Shown piece by piece: positions 40,841-48,822 of a stretch of 64,000 nt of DNA. Every line of letters begins with the position of its first letter. Position 1 is the first letter of the stretch. The stretch is from Geminicoccaceae bacterium. GTDB lineage: Bacteria > Pseudomonadota > Alphaproteobacteria > Geminicoccales > Geminicoccaceae. The stretch is from NCBI GenBank assembly GCA_020638495.1, contig JACKIN010000004.1, positions 239,272 to 303,271 on the forward strand, given 5' to 3'. A program made the position numbers and the translations under genes. A model generated the notes under the pieces. It was given only the letters and a program-made list of their open reading frames with translations. It ran no database searches and had not been told where the DNA came from.

Positions 40841-41305
40841 TCACGCCGGATCGTCGGCGATGCTCGCCTGTTCCTGAACCGCTCGCTCGCGCTCCGGCCA
40901 CGTGCTCTTGATGAAGGCGAGGACGGCCTCGATCTCGGCGTCGGTCATGAGGTCGGCGAAGCCCGGCATGTCGCTCTCGTAGGCACCACCGACGATGGCC
41001 GCAGGGCCGTCCCTGACGATGCGGAACAGGATGGAATCCGCATGGTGCCAGGTGTGGCCGGAGGCGTCGTGCGGGGGAGCGGGGAGGCGGCCGGAAGAAA
41101 GTCGGCGCTGCCAGTCCGGCTGGCCTTCGAGCTCGACTCCGTGGCAGGAGGCGCAGTGCTCGCCATAGAGCGCGGCGCCCAGGGCGAGCATCTCGGGCGA
41201 AGCGGCGCTTCTCGTGGCCGGCTCCCCGAGCCCGCGCCAGAGGGCTGCGGCGCCGAGGGCGGCGGCAATCGCCACCGCCCCGGCCACGAGGATGCCGCGT
41301 CTCAT
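40841..41305 (-). CDS. membrane-anchored c-type cytochrome
   Basis: The 154-residue protein has an N-terminal membrane anchor or signal (GILVAGAVAIAAALGAAALW) and one heme c site CASCHG at about 54-59. A later methionine in YESDMPGFADLMTDAEI is the probable axial ligand. This is a class I cytochrome c domain, exposed to the periplasm. The start ATG overlaps the stop of the DUF411 gene (ATGA), so the two are co-translated. The partner it reduces or oxidises is not evident; association with a metal-binding protein suggests a role in copper handling. Confidence 0.9.
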   Translation of the reverse strand: MRRGILVAGAVAIAAALGAAALWRGLGEPATRSAASPEMLALGAALYGEHCASCHGVELEGQPDWQRRLSSGRLPAPPHDASGHTWHHADSILFRIVRDGPAAIVGGAYESDMPGFADLMTDAEIEAVLAFIKSTWPERERAVQEQASIADDPA

Positions 41306-41742
41306 TCGTCGGCGTAGAGCTCGGGCCCGCCGGCGCCGATGGCGAAGACGCGGAAGGGCTCGAGCTGCTCGCCCATCATGCCGGGCGAGCCCGCCGGCAT
41401 GCCGGGCAGCGTGATGCCGCGCACCGCCGGCCGCTCGTCGAGCATCCTCTCGACCACCTCGACCGGCACATGGCCACTGACGAAGTAGCCGTCGATCATG
41501 GCCAGGTGGCAGCCCTGGAAGTCGTCGGGGATGCCGGCCAGCCGGCTCAGCCCGACGATGTCCTCGACTGGCCGCGTCGTCACCTCGAAGCCGCTGGCCT
41601 CGAGATAGTCGCCGTAGGCGGCGCAGCAGCCGCAACTGGGGCTCTTGATCAGCTCGACGCTGCGGCTGGGCTCCTCGGCATGGCCATTTGCGGTCGAGCC
41701 GACGGCCAGGCCGAGCACGGCCACGAAAAGAAGATTGCGCAT
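41302..41742 (-). CDS. periplasmic DUF411 metal-binding protein
   Basis: The 146-residue DUF411 protein has a signal peptide (about residues 1-22, ending NGHAEE) and the family's cysteine motif SPSCGCCAAYGDYLEASGF. The segment DDFQGCHLAMIDGYFVSGHVP and the Gly/Met-rich LPGMPAGSPGMMG are also typical and provide further possible copper ligands. DUF411 genes often sit in copper-resistance clusters, which is the basis for the role; a redox partner for the adjacent cytochrome is an inference. It is coupled to the cytochrome gene downstream. Confidence 0.92.
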   Translation of the reverse strand: MRNLLFVAVLGLAVGSTANGHAEEPSRSVELIKSPSCGCCAAYGDYLEASGFEVTTRPVEDIVGLSRLAGIPDDFQGCHLAMIDGYFVSGHVPVEVVERMLDERPAVRGITLPGMPAGSPGMMGEQLEPFRVFAIGAGGPELYADE

Positions 41743-41854
41743 GTGAAAGGCTCCGTTCGGTGGATGCGCCCGGTCGCGAGGGCCGGGGTCGACGGCAGCA
41801 CCTGACGGCCCTCCGGCCGCCGTCGGAGGGGGCTCGGGGCAGGCGACCGCCCGT

Positions 41855-42199
41855 TCAGCTCGTGACGGGGCTCTTCGGTGGATGCGGCTCGGGCAGACCG
41901 GGCCGGCCCCGCGGCAGCGCGCTCCCGCTTGGCCATGGCGACAGACGGCCTGAAGCCCCCGCGAGGGCGGCTTCGCTTGGGATCGCCGTCAGCGGCCCGG
42001 CGCAGACATCGGCGCAGGCCATCATCGCGTCCTGCGGCATGGCGCAGTCGGGGCAGCCGCCGTCCATCGCCGAATCTACATGGCCGCTCGGCAGGCCCGC
42101 GACGCCCGCGGTCATGGCGACGGCTGCGACGTGCATCATCGTGCCCATGATGAAGAGGCACATGATGACCAAAGACAGAGACCGGACGCCCGCACGCAT
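41855..42199 (-). CDS. small Cys/Met/His-rich membrane-anchored protein, probably metal-related
   Basis: I do not recognise a named family. The 114-residue frame has one hydrophobic N-terminal segment (LSLVIMCLFIMGTMMHVAAVAM) followed by a region with CPDCAMPQDAMMACADVC, which provides four cysteines and several methionines. The tail ends in PEPHPPKSP. Such short proteins accompany copper genes in other alphaproteobacteria. I chose ATG 42199; an ATG eight codons earlier is possible. The gene lies 112 bases upstream of the DUF411 gene on the same strand, so the three may form one unit. Confidence 0.65.
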   Translation of the reverse strand: MRAGVRSLSLVIMCLFIMGTMMHVAAVAMTAGVAGLPSGHVDSAMDGGCPDCAMPQDAMMACADVCAGPLTAIPSEAALAGASGRLSPWPSGSALPRGRPGLPEPHPPKSPVTS

Positions 42200-42259
42200 G
42201 CTCGAACGTTCACCGACCGCCACGGGCTTGTCAAGGCGTCGCCGGGTTGCGGCGCGCCG

Positions 42260-43246
42260 TCACTCGCCCCGCTCCGGCCGCGTCTGCACCGGGTCGATCT
42301 TGCCGCCCGGCTCGAAGATCGCCGCCCGCACATGGCTGAGGCGCGGCGGCGGCTCGGCGATGAAGGGGAGCGGCCTGGTCAGGCGGATCGCCTCCAGCCC
42401 CAGCCGGCCGGCGAGCAGCGCATTGCCCGCGCCCTGGCCGGCCCGGGCCGAGAGCAGGGCCGCGAGCGAGGCGCCGACATGCTCGACGGCGGCGTGGCTG
42501 ACCACGTCGGCGAGCCCGGCGATGGCGGCGTTCCTGATGCAGCGGCGCAGCAGGTTGAAGGCCGCCGCCGAGCCGAGCGCCAGCCCATAGGCGCGGGCGA
42601 TGCCGCGGATCATCAGCGTCGCCCGCCAGAGCACGAGCAGGCCGTCCATCAGGCCGAGCGGGCTCAGCGCCGTGAGCAGGCCGATATCGCGGCTCGCCTC
42701 CAGCACCAGCCGGTAGGCGCGCTTGTCCCGAGGGGCGAGCACCTGCCGCTCGTAGAGGCTGAGCACCTCGCTGTCGTCGAGGCCGCGCTCGCTCGCGGCC
42801 CTGATCTCCGCCTTGTGGCGCTCGCCGAGCTGCTGGTCGAGATCGTCGAGATAGCCCACCGCCTCGCCGTGCAGCTCGGAGCCGGCGAGCCGCTGGCCGG
42901 TGAGCCGCAGCCGCTCGGCCCGACGCACCCGGCGAAGGTCGAAGACCTCCTTCCAGAGCGTGCCGAGCGCCGTGACCACCACGACCGCGAGCAGCACCGC
43001 GAAGGGCCAGCCGAGCAGCGGCGTCGTCTCGATCAGCCCGGTCACGTAGTCGATCGCCTGGAGCAGCACGAGGCCGATGATGGAGCCGACGAGGAGCAGG
43101 CCAGGCCGGCGCCAGAAGGGGCGGGCGGGCGGCACCGGCGGCGGCGCCAGCTCGGCCGGCAGCTCCGGCGTCTCCTCGACGGTCTCGAACCGCCCGGCCC
43201 GGGGGTCGAGCTCGAACGGCCGGACCGGTGGCAGCTCACCCTTCAT
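42260..43246 (-). CDS. YcjF/TIGR01620-type membrane protein (DUF697)
   Basis: The 328-residue protein starts with a Pro-rich cytoplasmic segment, then two membrane helices (about 70-120) and a C-terminal DUF697 domain containing RDIGLLTALSPLGLMDGLLVLWR. It is the usual partner of YcjX and, in enterobacteria, belongs to the phage-shock regulon. The start ATG overlaps the ycjX stop (ATGA). The frame is open far upstream into ycjX, which I disregard. Cellular role unknown beyond membrane-stress association. Confidence 0.88.
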   Translation of the reverse strand: MKGELPPVRPFELDPRAGRFETVEETPELPAELAPPPVPPARPFWRRPGLLLVGSIIGLVLLQAIDYVTGLIETTPLLGWPFAVLLAVVVVTALGTLWKEVFDLRRVRRAERLRLTGQRLAGSELHGEAVGYLDDLDQQLGERHKAEIRAASERGLDDSEVLSLYERQVLAPRDKRAYRLVLEASRDIGLLTALSPLGLMDGLLVLWRATLMIRGIARAYGLALGSAAAFNLLRRCIRNAAIAGLADVVSHAAVEHVGASLAALLSARAGQGAGNALLAGRLGLEAIRLTRPLPFIAEPPPRLSHVRAAIFEPGGKIDPVQTRPERGE

Positions 43247-44601
43247 CGCAGCTTGTCCCCAATGAGGAACTCGATCGCCTGGTCGAGCCGGAGATGCTGC
43301 CCCTTGACCCCGGGCTCCAGGCGTCTGGGCTCGAAGTCGCGAAAGCGGAAGCGGCCCGAGCGCCAGTCCTCGTCGTCCGGCAGGTCGCCCGGGATTTCCC
43401 CCGGAAAGAGCACCGTCTCGCGCCCTTCGTCGGCCAGCCGGCCGCGCACGCAGGAGAGAAGCTGGCCCTGATGCTCGGTCCTGACCGTGTCGGTCGCACG
43501 CAGCGCGGCGAGCGCCAGCACGTCCGTCTCGAGCCCGGCGAAGCGCGCCTTGCGCCGGGCCGGGGCGATCATCAGCTCGAGCAGCTGCTTGAGGTTGGCG
43601 TGCTGGTTGGCGGCCACGTGGTCGGCCTTGCTGGCGGCGAAGAGCAGCTTCTCGATGCTCGGCCGGAAGAGCCGGGCGAGCAGGCTGTTGGTGCCGTAGC
43701 GGAAGCTCTCGAGGATGGTCTCGAGCGCGTCGCGGCTGTCGGCGAAATGGGCCCGGCCACGGTTGAGGGTGTGGAACAGGTCGACCAGCACGATCTGCCG
43801 GTCGAAGCGGCTGAAATGGTCGGTGTAGAAGGGCTCCACCACCTGCCGCTTGTAGGTCTCGAAGCGGGCCGCCATGGCGCGCCGCAGCTCGGCGGGTGCG
43901 GCGTCGGGCAAAGGTGCGAAGCCGGTCGCCGGGTCGGCCCCGGCGGTGACCAGCCGGCCGGGCTGGACGAGACTGAGGCCGAGCTCGTTCTGCACCCGGC
44001 CGAGATAGCGCCGGTAGACTTCGACCAGCTCCGCCGGCGTCGTCGTCGGCGAGAGCCCGGCCAGGGCCGCCCGCCACTCGCCGGCGACCGCGGCCCGCGG
44101 CTCGACCCGGTCGCGCTGTGCTGCCGTCTCCGAGAAGGTCGGGTAGTCCATCTCCAGCAAGGGCAGGTCGAGCAGCCACTCGCCCGGATAGTCGATGATC
44201 TCGAGGATCAGGCTGCCGTTCGGCGCCATCAGGCGCTGGACGAGGCCGGTCGTCCGAAAGCGCAGCTCGAGCTTGAGCACCGTCAGCCGGTCGGTCGCAT
44301 CGGGCCAGGTCGGACGGTCCGCCATCAGGGTCCGGTGGAAGGTGGCATAGGGAAAGGCCGGCCCGCGCACCGGCAGGAGCCGCGCACCCCGGTAGCGGCC
44401 CTCGTGCACGGCGCCGACGAAGGCGAGGTCGTGGCCGTCGAGCAGGTGATGCACCAGCGCCGTCGTGAAGACCGTCTTGCCGCTCCGCCGCAGCCCCGTC
44501 ACCGCCAGCCTGAGATGCCGGTCGACCAGCCGGTCGCCGAGCTCCGCCACCTCGCCCGGCAGGTCCCGAACGAAGCCGCCGAGCCGATCGAGTCCGAGCA
44601 T
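43243..44601 (-). CDS. ycjX: YcjX-family P-loop NTPase (DUF463)
   Basis: The 452-residue protein has the P-loop AVTGLRRSGKTVFTTALV near residue 35, IIDYPGEWLLDLPLL (Walker B and switch region, about 140) and KADHVAANQHANL (about 330, a GTPase-like NKxD equivalent). It is structurally related to Ras-like GTPases; in enterobacteria it is a phage-shock-associated gene. It is paired with the DUF697 gene and follows ubiA by 18 bases. Confidence 0.92.
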   Translation of the reverse strand: MLGLDRLGGFVRDLPGEVAELGDRLVDRHLRLAVTGLRRSGKTVFTTALVHHLLDGHDLAFVGAVHEGRYRGARLLPVRGPAFPYATFHRTLMADRPTWPDATDRLTVLKLELRFRTTGLVQRLMAPNGSLILEIIDYPGEWLLDLPLLEMDYPTFSETAAQRDRVEPRAAVAGEWRAALAGLSPTTTPAELVEVYRRYLGRVQNELGLSLVQPGRLVTAGADPATGFAPLPDAAPAELRRAMAARFETYKRQVVEPFYTDHFSRFDRQIVLVDLFHTLNRGRAHFADSRDALETILESFRYGTNSLLARLFRPSIEKLLFAASKADHVAANQHANLKQLLELMIAPARRKARFAGLETDVLALAALRATDTVRTEHQGQLLSCVRGRLADEGRETVLFPGEIPGDLPDDEDWRSGRFRFRDFEPRRLEPGVKGQHLRLDQAIEFLIGDKLR

Positions 44602-44619
44602 CAGCGCCCTACCCGACGC

Positions 44620-45543
44620 TCATGGCAGCTGCCAGTGGCCGAGCAGCAGCGCCACGCCGACGAGGAGCCCGAGGCCGCGATGACTGCGGAACCGGTCGAG
44701 GCAGTCGGCGGGATCGTCGAGGTCGACCGCCTGCACCTGCCAGGCGAGCAGCCCGGCCACGGGCAGGAGGGCGAGGAAGAAGAGCGGGCCGAGCCCGGCG
44801 CTCCAGCCGGCAAGCACGAGCAGGCCGAGCATCGCCGCATAGAAGCCGTAGAGCCAGGGGCGCGTCGCCTCGCCGAAGAGCAGGGCCGTCGATTTCACCC
44901 CGATCAGCGCGTCGTCCTCCTTGTCCTGGTGCGCGTAGATGGTGTCGTAGCCGAGCGTCCAGGCGATGCCGGCGAGATAGAGGAAGAGGGCCGGCAGGCC
45001 GAGCCCGCCCATGCTCGCCGCGTAGCCGACCAGCACGCCCCAGTTGAAGGTGAGCCCCAAGAAGACCTGTGGCCAGTAGGTGATCCGCTTCATGAAGGGA
45101 TAGCCGATGACCAGGGGCATGCTGCAGAGCGCTATCAGCGCTGCGGTCAGCGGCAGGAAGAGGAGCACGCCGAGGCCGATGGCGAGCTGCAGGGCGAGGA
45201 AGGCCATGGCCTGCTTCATGCGCAGTCGCCCGGCGGCGAGCGGCCGGCCGGCGGTGCGCGCCACGCGGCGGTCGAAGTCGCGATCCGCCATGTCGTTGAT
45301 CGTGCAGCCTGCCCCGCGCATGGCGATGGCGCCGATGGCCATGAGCGGCGCCCAGAGCATGGCCGGCGTGCCGCCGGCCAGGGCGAGGCCCCAGAGGCAC
45401 GGAATGAACAGCAGCCACGTGCCGATCGGCCGGTCGAGCCGCGCCAGGAGGCCGTAGTCGCGCCAGCCCCGGGGCAGCCGGACCAGCCAGCCATATTCCT
45501 CGTCAGGCAATCGGACGACGGGCTCGCCAGCTTGTCCACTCAT
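44620..45543 (-). CDS. ubiA: 4-hydroxybenzoate polyprenyltransferase
   Basis: UbiA attaches the polyprenyl chain to 4-hydroxybenzoate in ubiquinone synthesis. The 307-residue membrane protein has the first Asp-rich motif NDMADRDFDRRVART (about 80-95) and the second YAHQDKEDDALIGVKSTAL (about 205), with eight or so hydrophobic helices. It starts 50 bases from the divergent rsmE gene, so both promoters must lie in this short space. Heme O synthase has a different first motif and is encoded separately below. Confidence 0.95.
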   Translation of the reverse strand: MSGQAGEPVVRLPDEEYGWLVRLPRGWRDYGLLARLDRPIGTWLLFIPCLWGLALAGGTPAMLWAPLMAIGAIAMRGAGCTINDMADRDFDRRVARTAGRPLAAGRLRMKQAMAFLALQLAIGLGVLLFLPLTAALIALCSMPLVIGYPFMKRITYWPQVFLGLTFNWGVLVGYAASMGGLGLPALFLYLAGIAWTLGYDTIYAHQDKEDDALIGVKSTALLFGEATRPWLYGFYAAMLGLLVLAGWSAGLGPLFFLALLPVAGLLAWQVQAVDLDDPADCLDRFRSHRGLGLLVGVALLLGHWQLP

Positions 45544-45593
45544 GCCGGATCACTTAGCGTTCGCCTCCCTCACGGTAAAGGCGGCGCCCAGCA

Positions 45594-46328
45594 ATGCGCG
45601 ACACGCGACTCCATCTCGAGGCACCGCTCGGCCCCGGCGCCAGCCTCGATCTCGAGCCCGAGGCGGCCCACTACCTGCGGGCGGTGCTCCGCGCTCGCGC
45701 CGGCCGGACCTTGCGGGTCTTCAACGCCGGCTCCGGCGAATGGCGGGCGCGCCTCGTCCGGCTCGACCGGCACCGGGCGACCCTGGCCGTCGAGACGCAG
45801 CTCCGCCCGCCGGCCGCCGAGCCCGGCCCGACCCTTCTCTTCGCGCTCCTGAAGAAGCCGCGGCTCGAGTGGCTCCTGGAGAAGGCGGTGGAGCTCGGCG
45901 CGGCCCGGCTCCAGCCGGTGCGCTGCCGGCACGCCGTGGTCGAGGCGGCCAGGCCCGACCGGCTGCGCCAGCGCCTGATCGAGGCGGCGGAGCAATGCGA
46001 GCGGCTGAGCCTGCCGGAGCTGCTGCCGGAGACGGGTCTCCTCGAGGCCGTGCACGCGGCCAGCGAGCCCGGCGTCATCCTCGCCGACGAGGCGGGCGGC
46101 GCCGCCCTCGCCCCCACCCTCCGCCGATATCCCGAGGCGGCATTGCTGGTCGGCCCGGAGGGCGGCTTCGCCACCGACGAGCGGACGGCACTCCGCGCCC
46201 TGACGTTCGTCCGGCCGGTCAGCCTCGGCGCCACCATCCTGCGGGCCGAGACCGCGTCGCTGATGCTCCTCGCCTGTCACCGGGCGCTGACCTCGGCCGC
46301 GGATCGGCCGTGCCGTGCCGAAGCTTAA
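45594..46328 (+). CDS. rsmE: 16S rRNA (uracil-1498-N3)-methyltransferase
   Basis: The 244-residue SPOUT-class enzyme methylates U1498 of 16S rRNA. The N-terminal PUA-like domain includes AAHYLRAVLRARAGRTLRVF; the C-terminal knot has LLVGPEGGFATDE and SLGATILRAETASL, the SAM-binding loops. The stop codon TAA (46326-46328) lies within the TTAA flanking the insertion sequence. Because the same TTAA occurs at the other end, the gene would have ended at the same codon before insertion, so it appears intact. Confidence 0.95.
   Translation: MRDTRLHLEAPLGPGASLDLEPEAAHYLRAVLRARAGRTLRVFNAGSGEWRARLVRLDRHRATLAVETQLRPPAAEPGPTLLFALLKKPRLEWLLEKAVELGAARLQPVRCRHAVVEAARPDRLRQRLIEAAEQCERLSLPELLPETGLLEAVHAASEPGVILADEAGGAALAPTLRRYPEAALLVGPEGGFATDERTALRALTFVRPVSLGATILRAETASLMLLACHRALTSAADRPCRAEA
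46325..46328. repeat. left copy of TTAA target duplication
   Basis: TTAA flanks the left inverted repeat and recurs at 47797-47800. It is itself a palindrome, so I cannot exclude that it belongs to the inverted repeats, making them 14 bases. Confidence 0.6.
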
Positions 46329-47796
46329 CAGCGTGTTGCGGAATTGCGAGTTTCAGCGACCCTCGAGTCCGATCACGAAGACTGCGGTCGCGACCGGTGA
46401 TGGCTCGTTCTGGGGGACGATCGCGAGCCAGAGGGCTCGGTGATCGGCATCGAGCGGCATCGAGAGCCAGAACAGCCATGGATTCGCGCCCGCCCAGCGC
46501 CTTGGGGTGCCGGAGCCGGTGAGAAGCCGCATGATCAACCCCAGATTGTAGCCGGCGATGTGGATCAGGTAGCGTTTTTGGACGTTGTCGCGACCACGCA
46601 GCCAGGTTCGGCGCATGCCGCCGCGGTCGAGGGTCAGCGCGAAGGCGCGCTCGACAATCTCGGTTCTGAGCTTGAAGGCTTGCTTGGCAACGCCGGAGAG
46701 CAGCCGGCGGCGGTTGCCGTAAACGGCGTTTCTGGCCTGGTCGTCGCCATGCCAACGCAGGATGCCACCCTTGCCGGTCGGTGGTGTCGGCTCGGCGATG
46801 CGGGTTTTCCAGGGGCTGTCGTGGAGTTCTTTCAGGCCATCACGGCTGTGGTAGCCCTTGTCGGCGACCAGTTCCGCGGGCGCCTCGGTCGTTGGTGCGC
46901 GTTCGATCGCTGCCAGGTTCCGGATGGTCTTATCGATCGTCTTCGGCAGGGTCTTGGCATCGCCGCGGTCGGCGTGATGGACGGGAGCAGCGAGAACGGC
47001 GCCGGTGTCGAGATCGACGGCATGCTCGGGCTTGTAGGCCAGCCTGGTGCGGCCGTCCTTCATCCGGGCGATGCGGGCATCACTGTCGGTCGGGCTCTCC
47101 CAGTCCTCGTTCGACAGCTTCTTGCCGGGCCTCTTGCGATCGAGCCGGATCAGGTCGTCCGCGGTCGGCGTCTCGATGCCGCTCTCGACTGCGAGCCGCT
47201 TCAGCATCTCCCGGTAGCCTTCGCCCGTCTCCCGGCGAACGATGGCCCGCAGCGCCGCATGCGCCTCCATGGTCGAGGCATCGACCCCGATCCGCGCGCC
47301 CTTGATCAGCCCGTGCTCGGCCAGCCGCTGCAGCACCCAGGCGAAGACCTCGTCATGCACCTCCAAGGGCAGACGCGAGCGGGTCCGCGACAGCCAGGAG
47401 TGATCCGGCACGCCCTCCCGGCTCGCCAACAGCAGGAACTCGCGCAGGCTCAGGCTGTCCGCACAACGCCACTCGATCCCCCGCTCACTGTCGATTCCCT
47501 CGAAGTAGCCCACCAGCAGCATGCGGAAGTAGCGCCCGGGCGGCAGCGACTTGCGACCCCGGGCCGCCGACGAATAATGCGGCTGGCAGAGCGTCTCGAC
47601 ATGCCGGTCAAAACCGGCAGCACGCAGGATCTCCTCCAGCCGGTCATAAAACGGATGACCCTGCGACCGTGGCAGCTCTGACCAGCTCAGCAATAGCTCG
47701 CTCTGCCGCTCTGACTGCCGACCCAACGCCATGCCGTCCCTCCCCGCCATCCCGCTGTCACCGAATCACGATCAGGCGGATTTCGTCAACACGCTG
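46329..47796 (-). mobile_element. complete insertion sequence, IS1182-type (IS5-like)
   Basis: The element is 1468 bases. Its ends are CAGCGTGTTG (46329-46338) and the inverse complement CAACACGCTG (47787-47796), with further partial matches inside, and TTAA on each side. It holds one intact transposase on the minus strand. Its base composition is visibly less GC-rich than the surrounding genes. It lies between rsmE and the promoter of the cytochrome oxidase operon. Confidence 0.88.
46353..47750 (-). CDS. transposase, IS1182-type (DDE, IS4/IS5 superfamily)
   Basis: The 465-residue transposase has the N-terminal DUF772 domain (PPGRYFRMLLVGYFEGI, SLREFLLLASREGVPDHSWLSRTRSR) and a DDE nuclease domain: first Asp in IGVDASTMEAHAALRA, second in ELVADKGYHSRDG, and the glutamate probably in TEIVERAFALTLDRGG. 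The C-terminal segment QKRYLIHIAGYNLGLIMRLL is also typical of the family. There is no frameshift or internal stop, so the element should be able to move. Confidence 0.93.
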   Translation of the reverse strand: MAGRDGMALGRQSERQSELLLSWSELPRSQGHPFYDRLEEILRAAGFDRHVETLCQPHYSSAARGRKSLPPGRYFRMLLVGYFEGIDSERGIEWRCADSLSLREFLLLASREGVPDHSWLSRTRSRLPLEVHDEVFAWVLQRLAEHGLIKGARIGVDASTMEAHAALRAIVRRETGEGYREMLKRLAVESGIETPTADDLIRLDRKRPGKKLSNEDWESPTDSDARIARMKDGRTRLAYKPEHAVDLDTGAVLAAPVHHADRGDAKTLPKTIDKTIRNLAAIERAPTTEAPAELVADKGYHSRDGLKELHDSPWKTRIAEPTPPTGKGGILRWHGDDQARNAVYGNRRRLLSGVAKQAFKLRTEIVERAFALTLDRGGMRRTWLRGRDNVQKRYLIHIAGYNLGLIMRLLTGSGTPRRWAGANPWLFWLSMPLDADHRALWLAIVPQNEPSPVATAVFVIGLEGR

Positions 47797-47800
47797 TTAA
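47797..47800. repeat. right copy of TTAA target duplication
   Basis: Matches the TTAA at 46325-46328 on the far side of the insertion sequence. Confidence 0.6.
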
Positions 47801-47823
47801 GGGAATTTTGCGACATCGTGTCA

Positions 47824-47853
47824 CTGACGCGAGGCGATGCCGCCACCTATCCT
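47824..47853 (+). promoter_or_regulatory. candidate promoter of the cytochrome c oxidase operon
   Basis: CTGACG (47824-47829) and TATCCT (47848-47853) are 18 bases apart, about 84 bases before the ctaC start. The insertion sequence ends only 27 bases before the -35 box, so any activator site further upstream has been displaced. A GC hairpin with a TTC loop lies in the presumed leader near 47880-47895. The match is moderate. Confidence 0.35.
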
Positions 47854-47936
47854 CGATCCAACGGTTTGGCGGTGCTGTGCCGGGCCCCTTCGGGGCTGCG
47901 GCGGTGCCCTCATGGTCAAGCAAGGAAACGAGCCCC

Positions 47937-48764
47937 ATGCGCTGGTTGTTCGCGTGCCTCGTCGGCACCCTCTTCCTGTTTCACGGCGTCGGCGGTGGCG
48001 GGCTGGCGCTCGCCGCCCAGCCCGAGCCCTGGCAGATGGGGCTCCAGCCATCCGCGGGTCCCATCATGGACCGCGTCACGAGCCTGCACAGCCTGCTCTT
48101 CTGGATCATCACGATCATCTGCCTCGTGGTGCTTGCGCTGCTGATCTACGTCTGCGTCAAGTTCAAGGAGTCGAAGCACCCGACCCCGTCGCGGCGCTCG
48201 CACAACACCCTGCTGGAGGTCGTGTGGACGGCCGTGCCGGTGCTGATCCTCGTGATCATCGCCATCCCGTCCTTCCGCCTGCTCTACTTCGCCGACGTGC
48301 TGCCGGAGACCGAGCTGACGGTGAAGGCGACCGGCAAGCAGTGGTACTGGACCTACGAGTACCCCGATAACGGCAACTTCACCTTCGACGCGTTCATGCT
48401 TACCGACGACGAGCTGGAGCCCGGCATGTTGCGGCTGCTCGAGACCAGCGAGCGCATCGTGCTGCCGGTCGCCACCAATGTCAGGCTGCAGGTCACCGCG
48501 GCGGACGTGCTGCACTCGTGGGCGATGCCGTCGCTCGGCGTCAAGGTCGACGCCGTGCCCGGCCGGCTGAACGAGCTCTGGCTGCACATCGACGAGCCCG
48601 GCACCTATTACGGCCAGTGCTCGGAGCTGTGCGGCGTCAACCACGGCTTCATGCCGATCACCATCGAGGCGGTGACGCCCGAGGCCTACGAGGCCTGGGT
48701 GGCGGAAGCACAGACCCGTTTCGCCAAGGTCGATGCCGAGCCCGTGCATGTCGCCAATCGCTGA
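47937..48764 (+). CDS. ctaC: cytochrome c oxidase subunit II
   Basis: Subunit II (275 residues) accepts electrons from cytochrome c at the binuclear CuA centre. A signal peptide (about 1-27) is followed by two membrane helices (about 50-75 and 95-120). The aromatic patch KQWYWTYEYPD and the CuA ligands in LHSWAMPSLG and CSELCGVNHGFM are complete. AAGGAAA precedes ATG 47937. As the CuA site is present, this is a cytochrome c oxidase and not a quinol oxidase. Confidence 0.97.
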   Translation: MRWLFACLVGTLFLFHGVGGGGLALAAQPEPWQMGLQPSAGPIMDRVTSLHSLLFWIITIICLVVLALLIYVCVKFKESKHPTPSRRSHNTLLEVVWTAVPVLILVIIAIPSFRLLYFADVLPETELTVKATGKQWYWTYEYPDNGNFTFDAFMLTDDELEPGMLRLLETSERIVLPVATNVRLQVTAADVLHSWAMPSLGVKVDAVPGRLNELWLHIDEPGTYYGQCSELCGVNHGFMPITIEAVTPEAYEAWVAEAQTRFAKVDAEPVHVANR

Positions 48765-48822
48765 GCTGCAAGCGGGGCCCCTCGCGGCCCCGGTCGATCG
48801 AATTTCCGCGGAGAGTTGAAGA

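Noticed and set aside
45594..46328. rsmE truncated by the insertion sequence
   Set aside because: The duplicated TTAA means the stop codon is the same with or without the element, and both SAM-binding motifs are intact.
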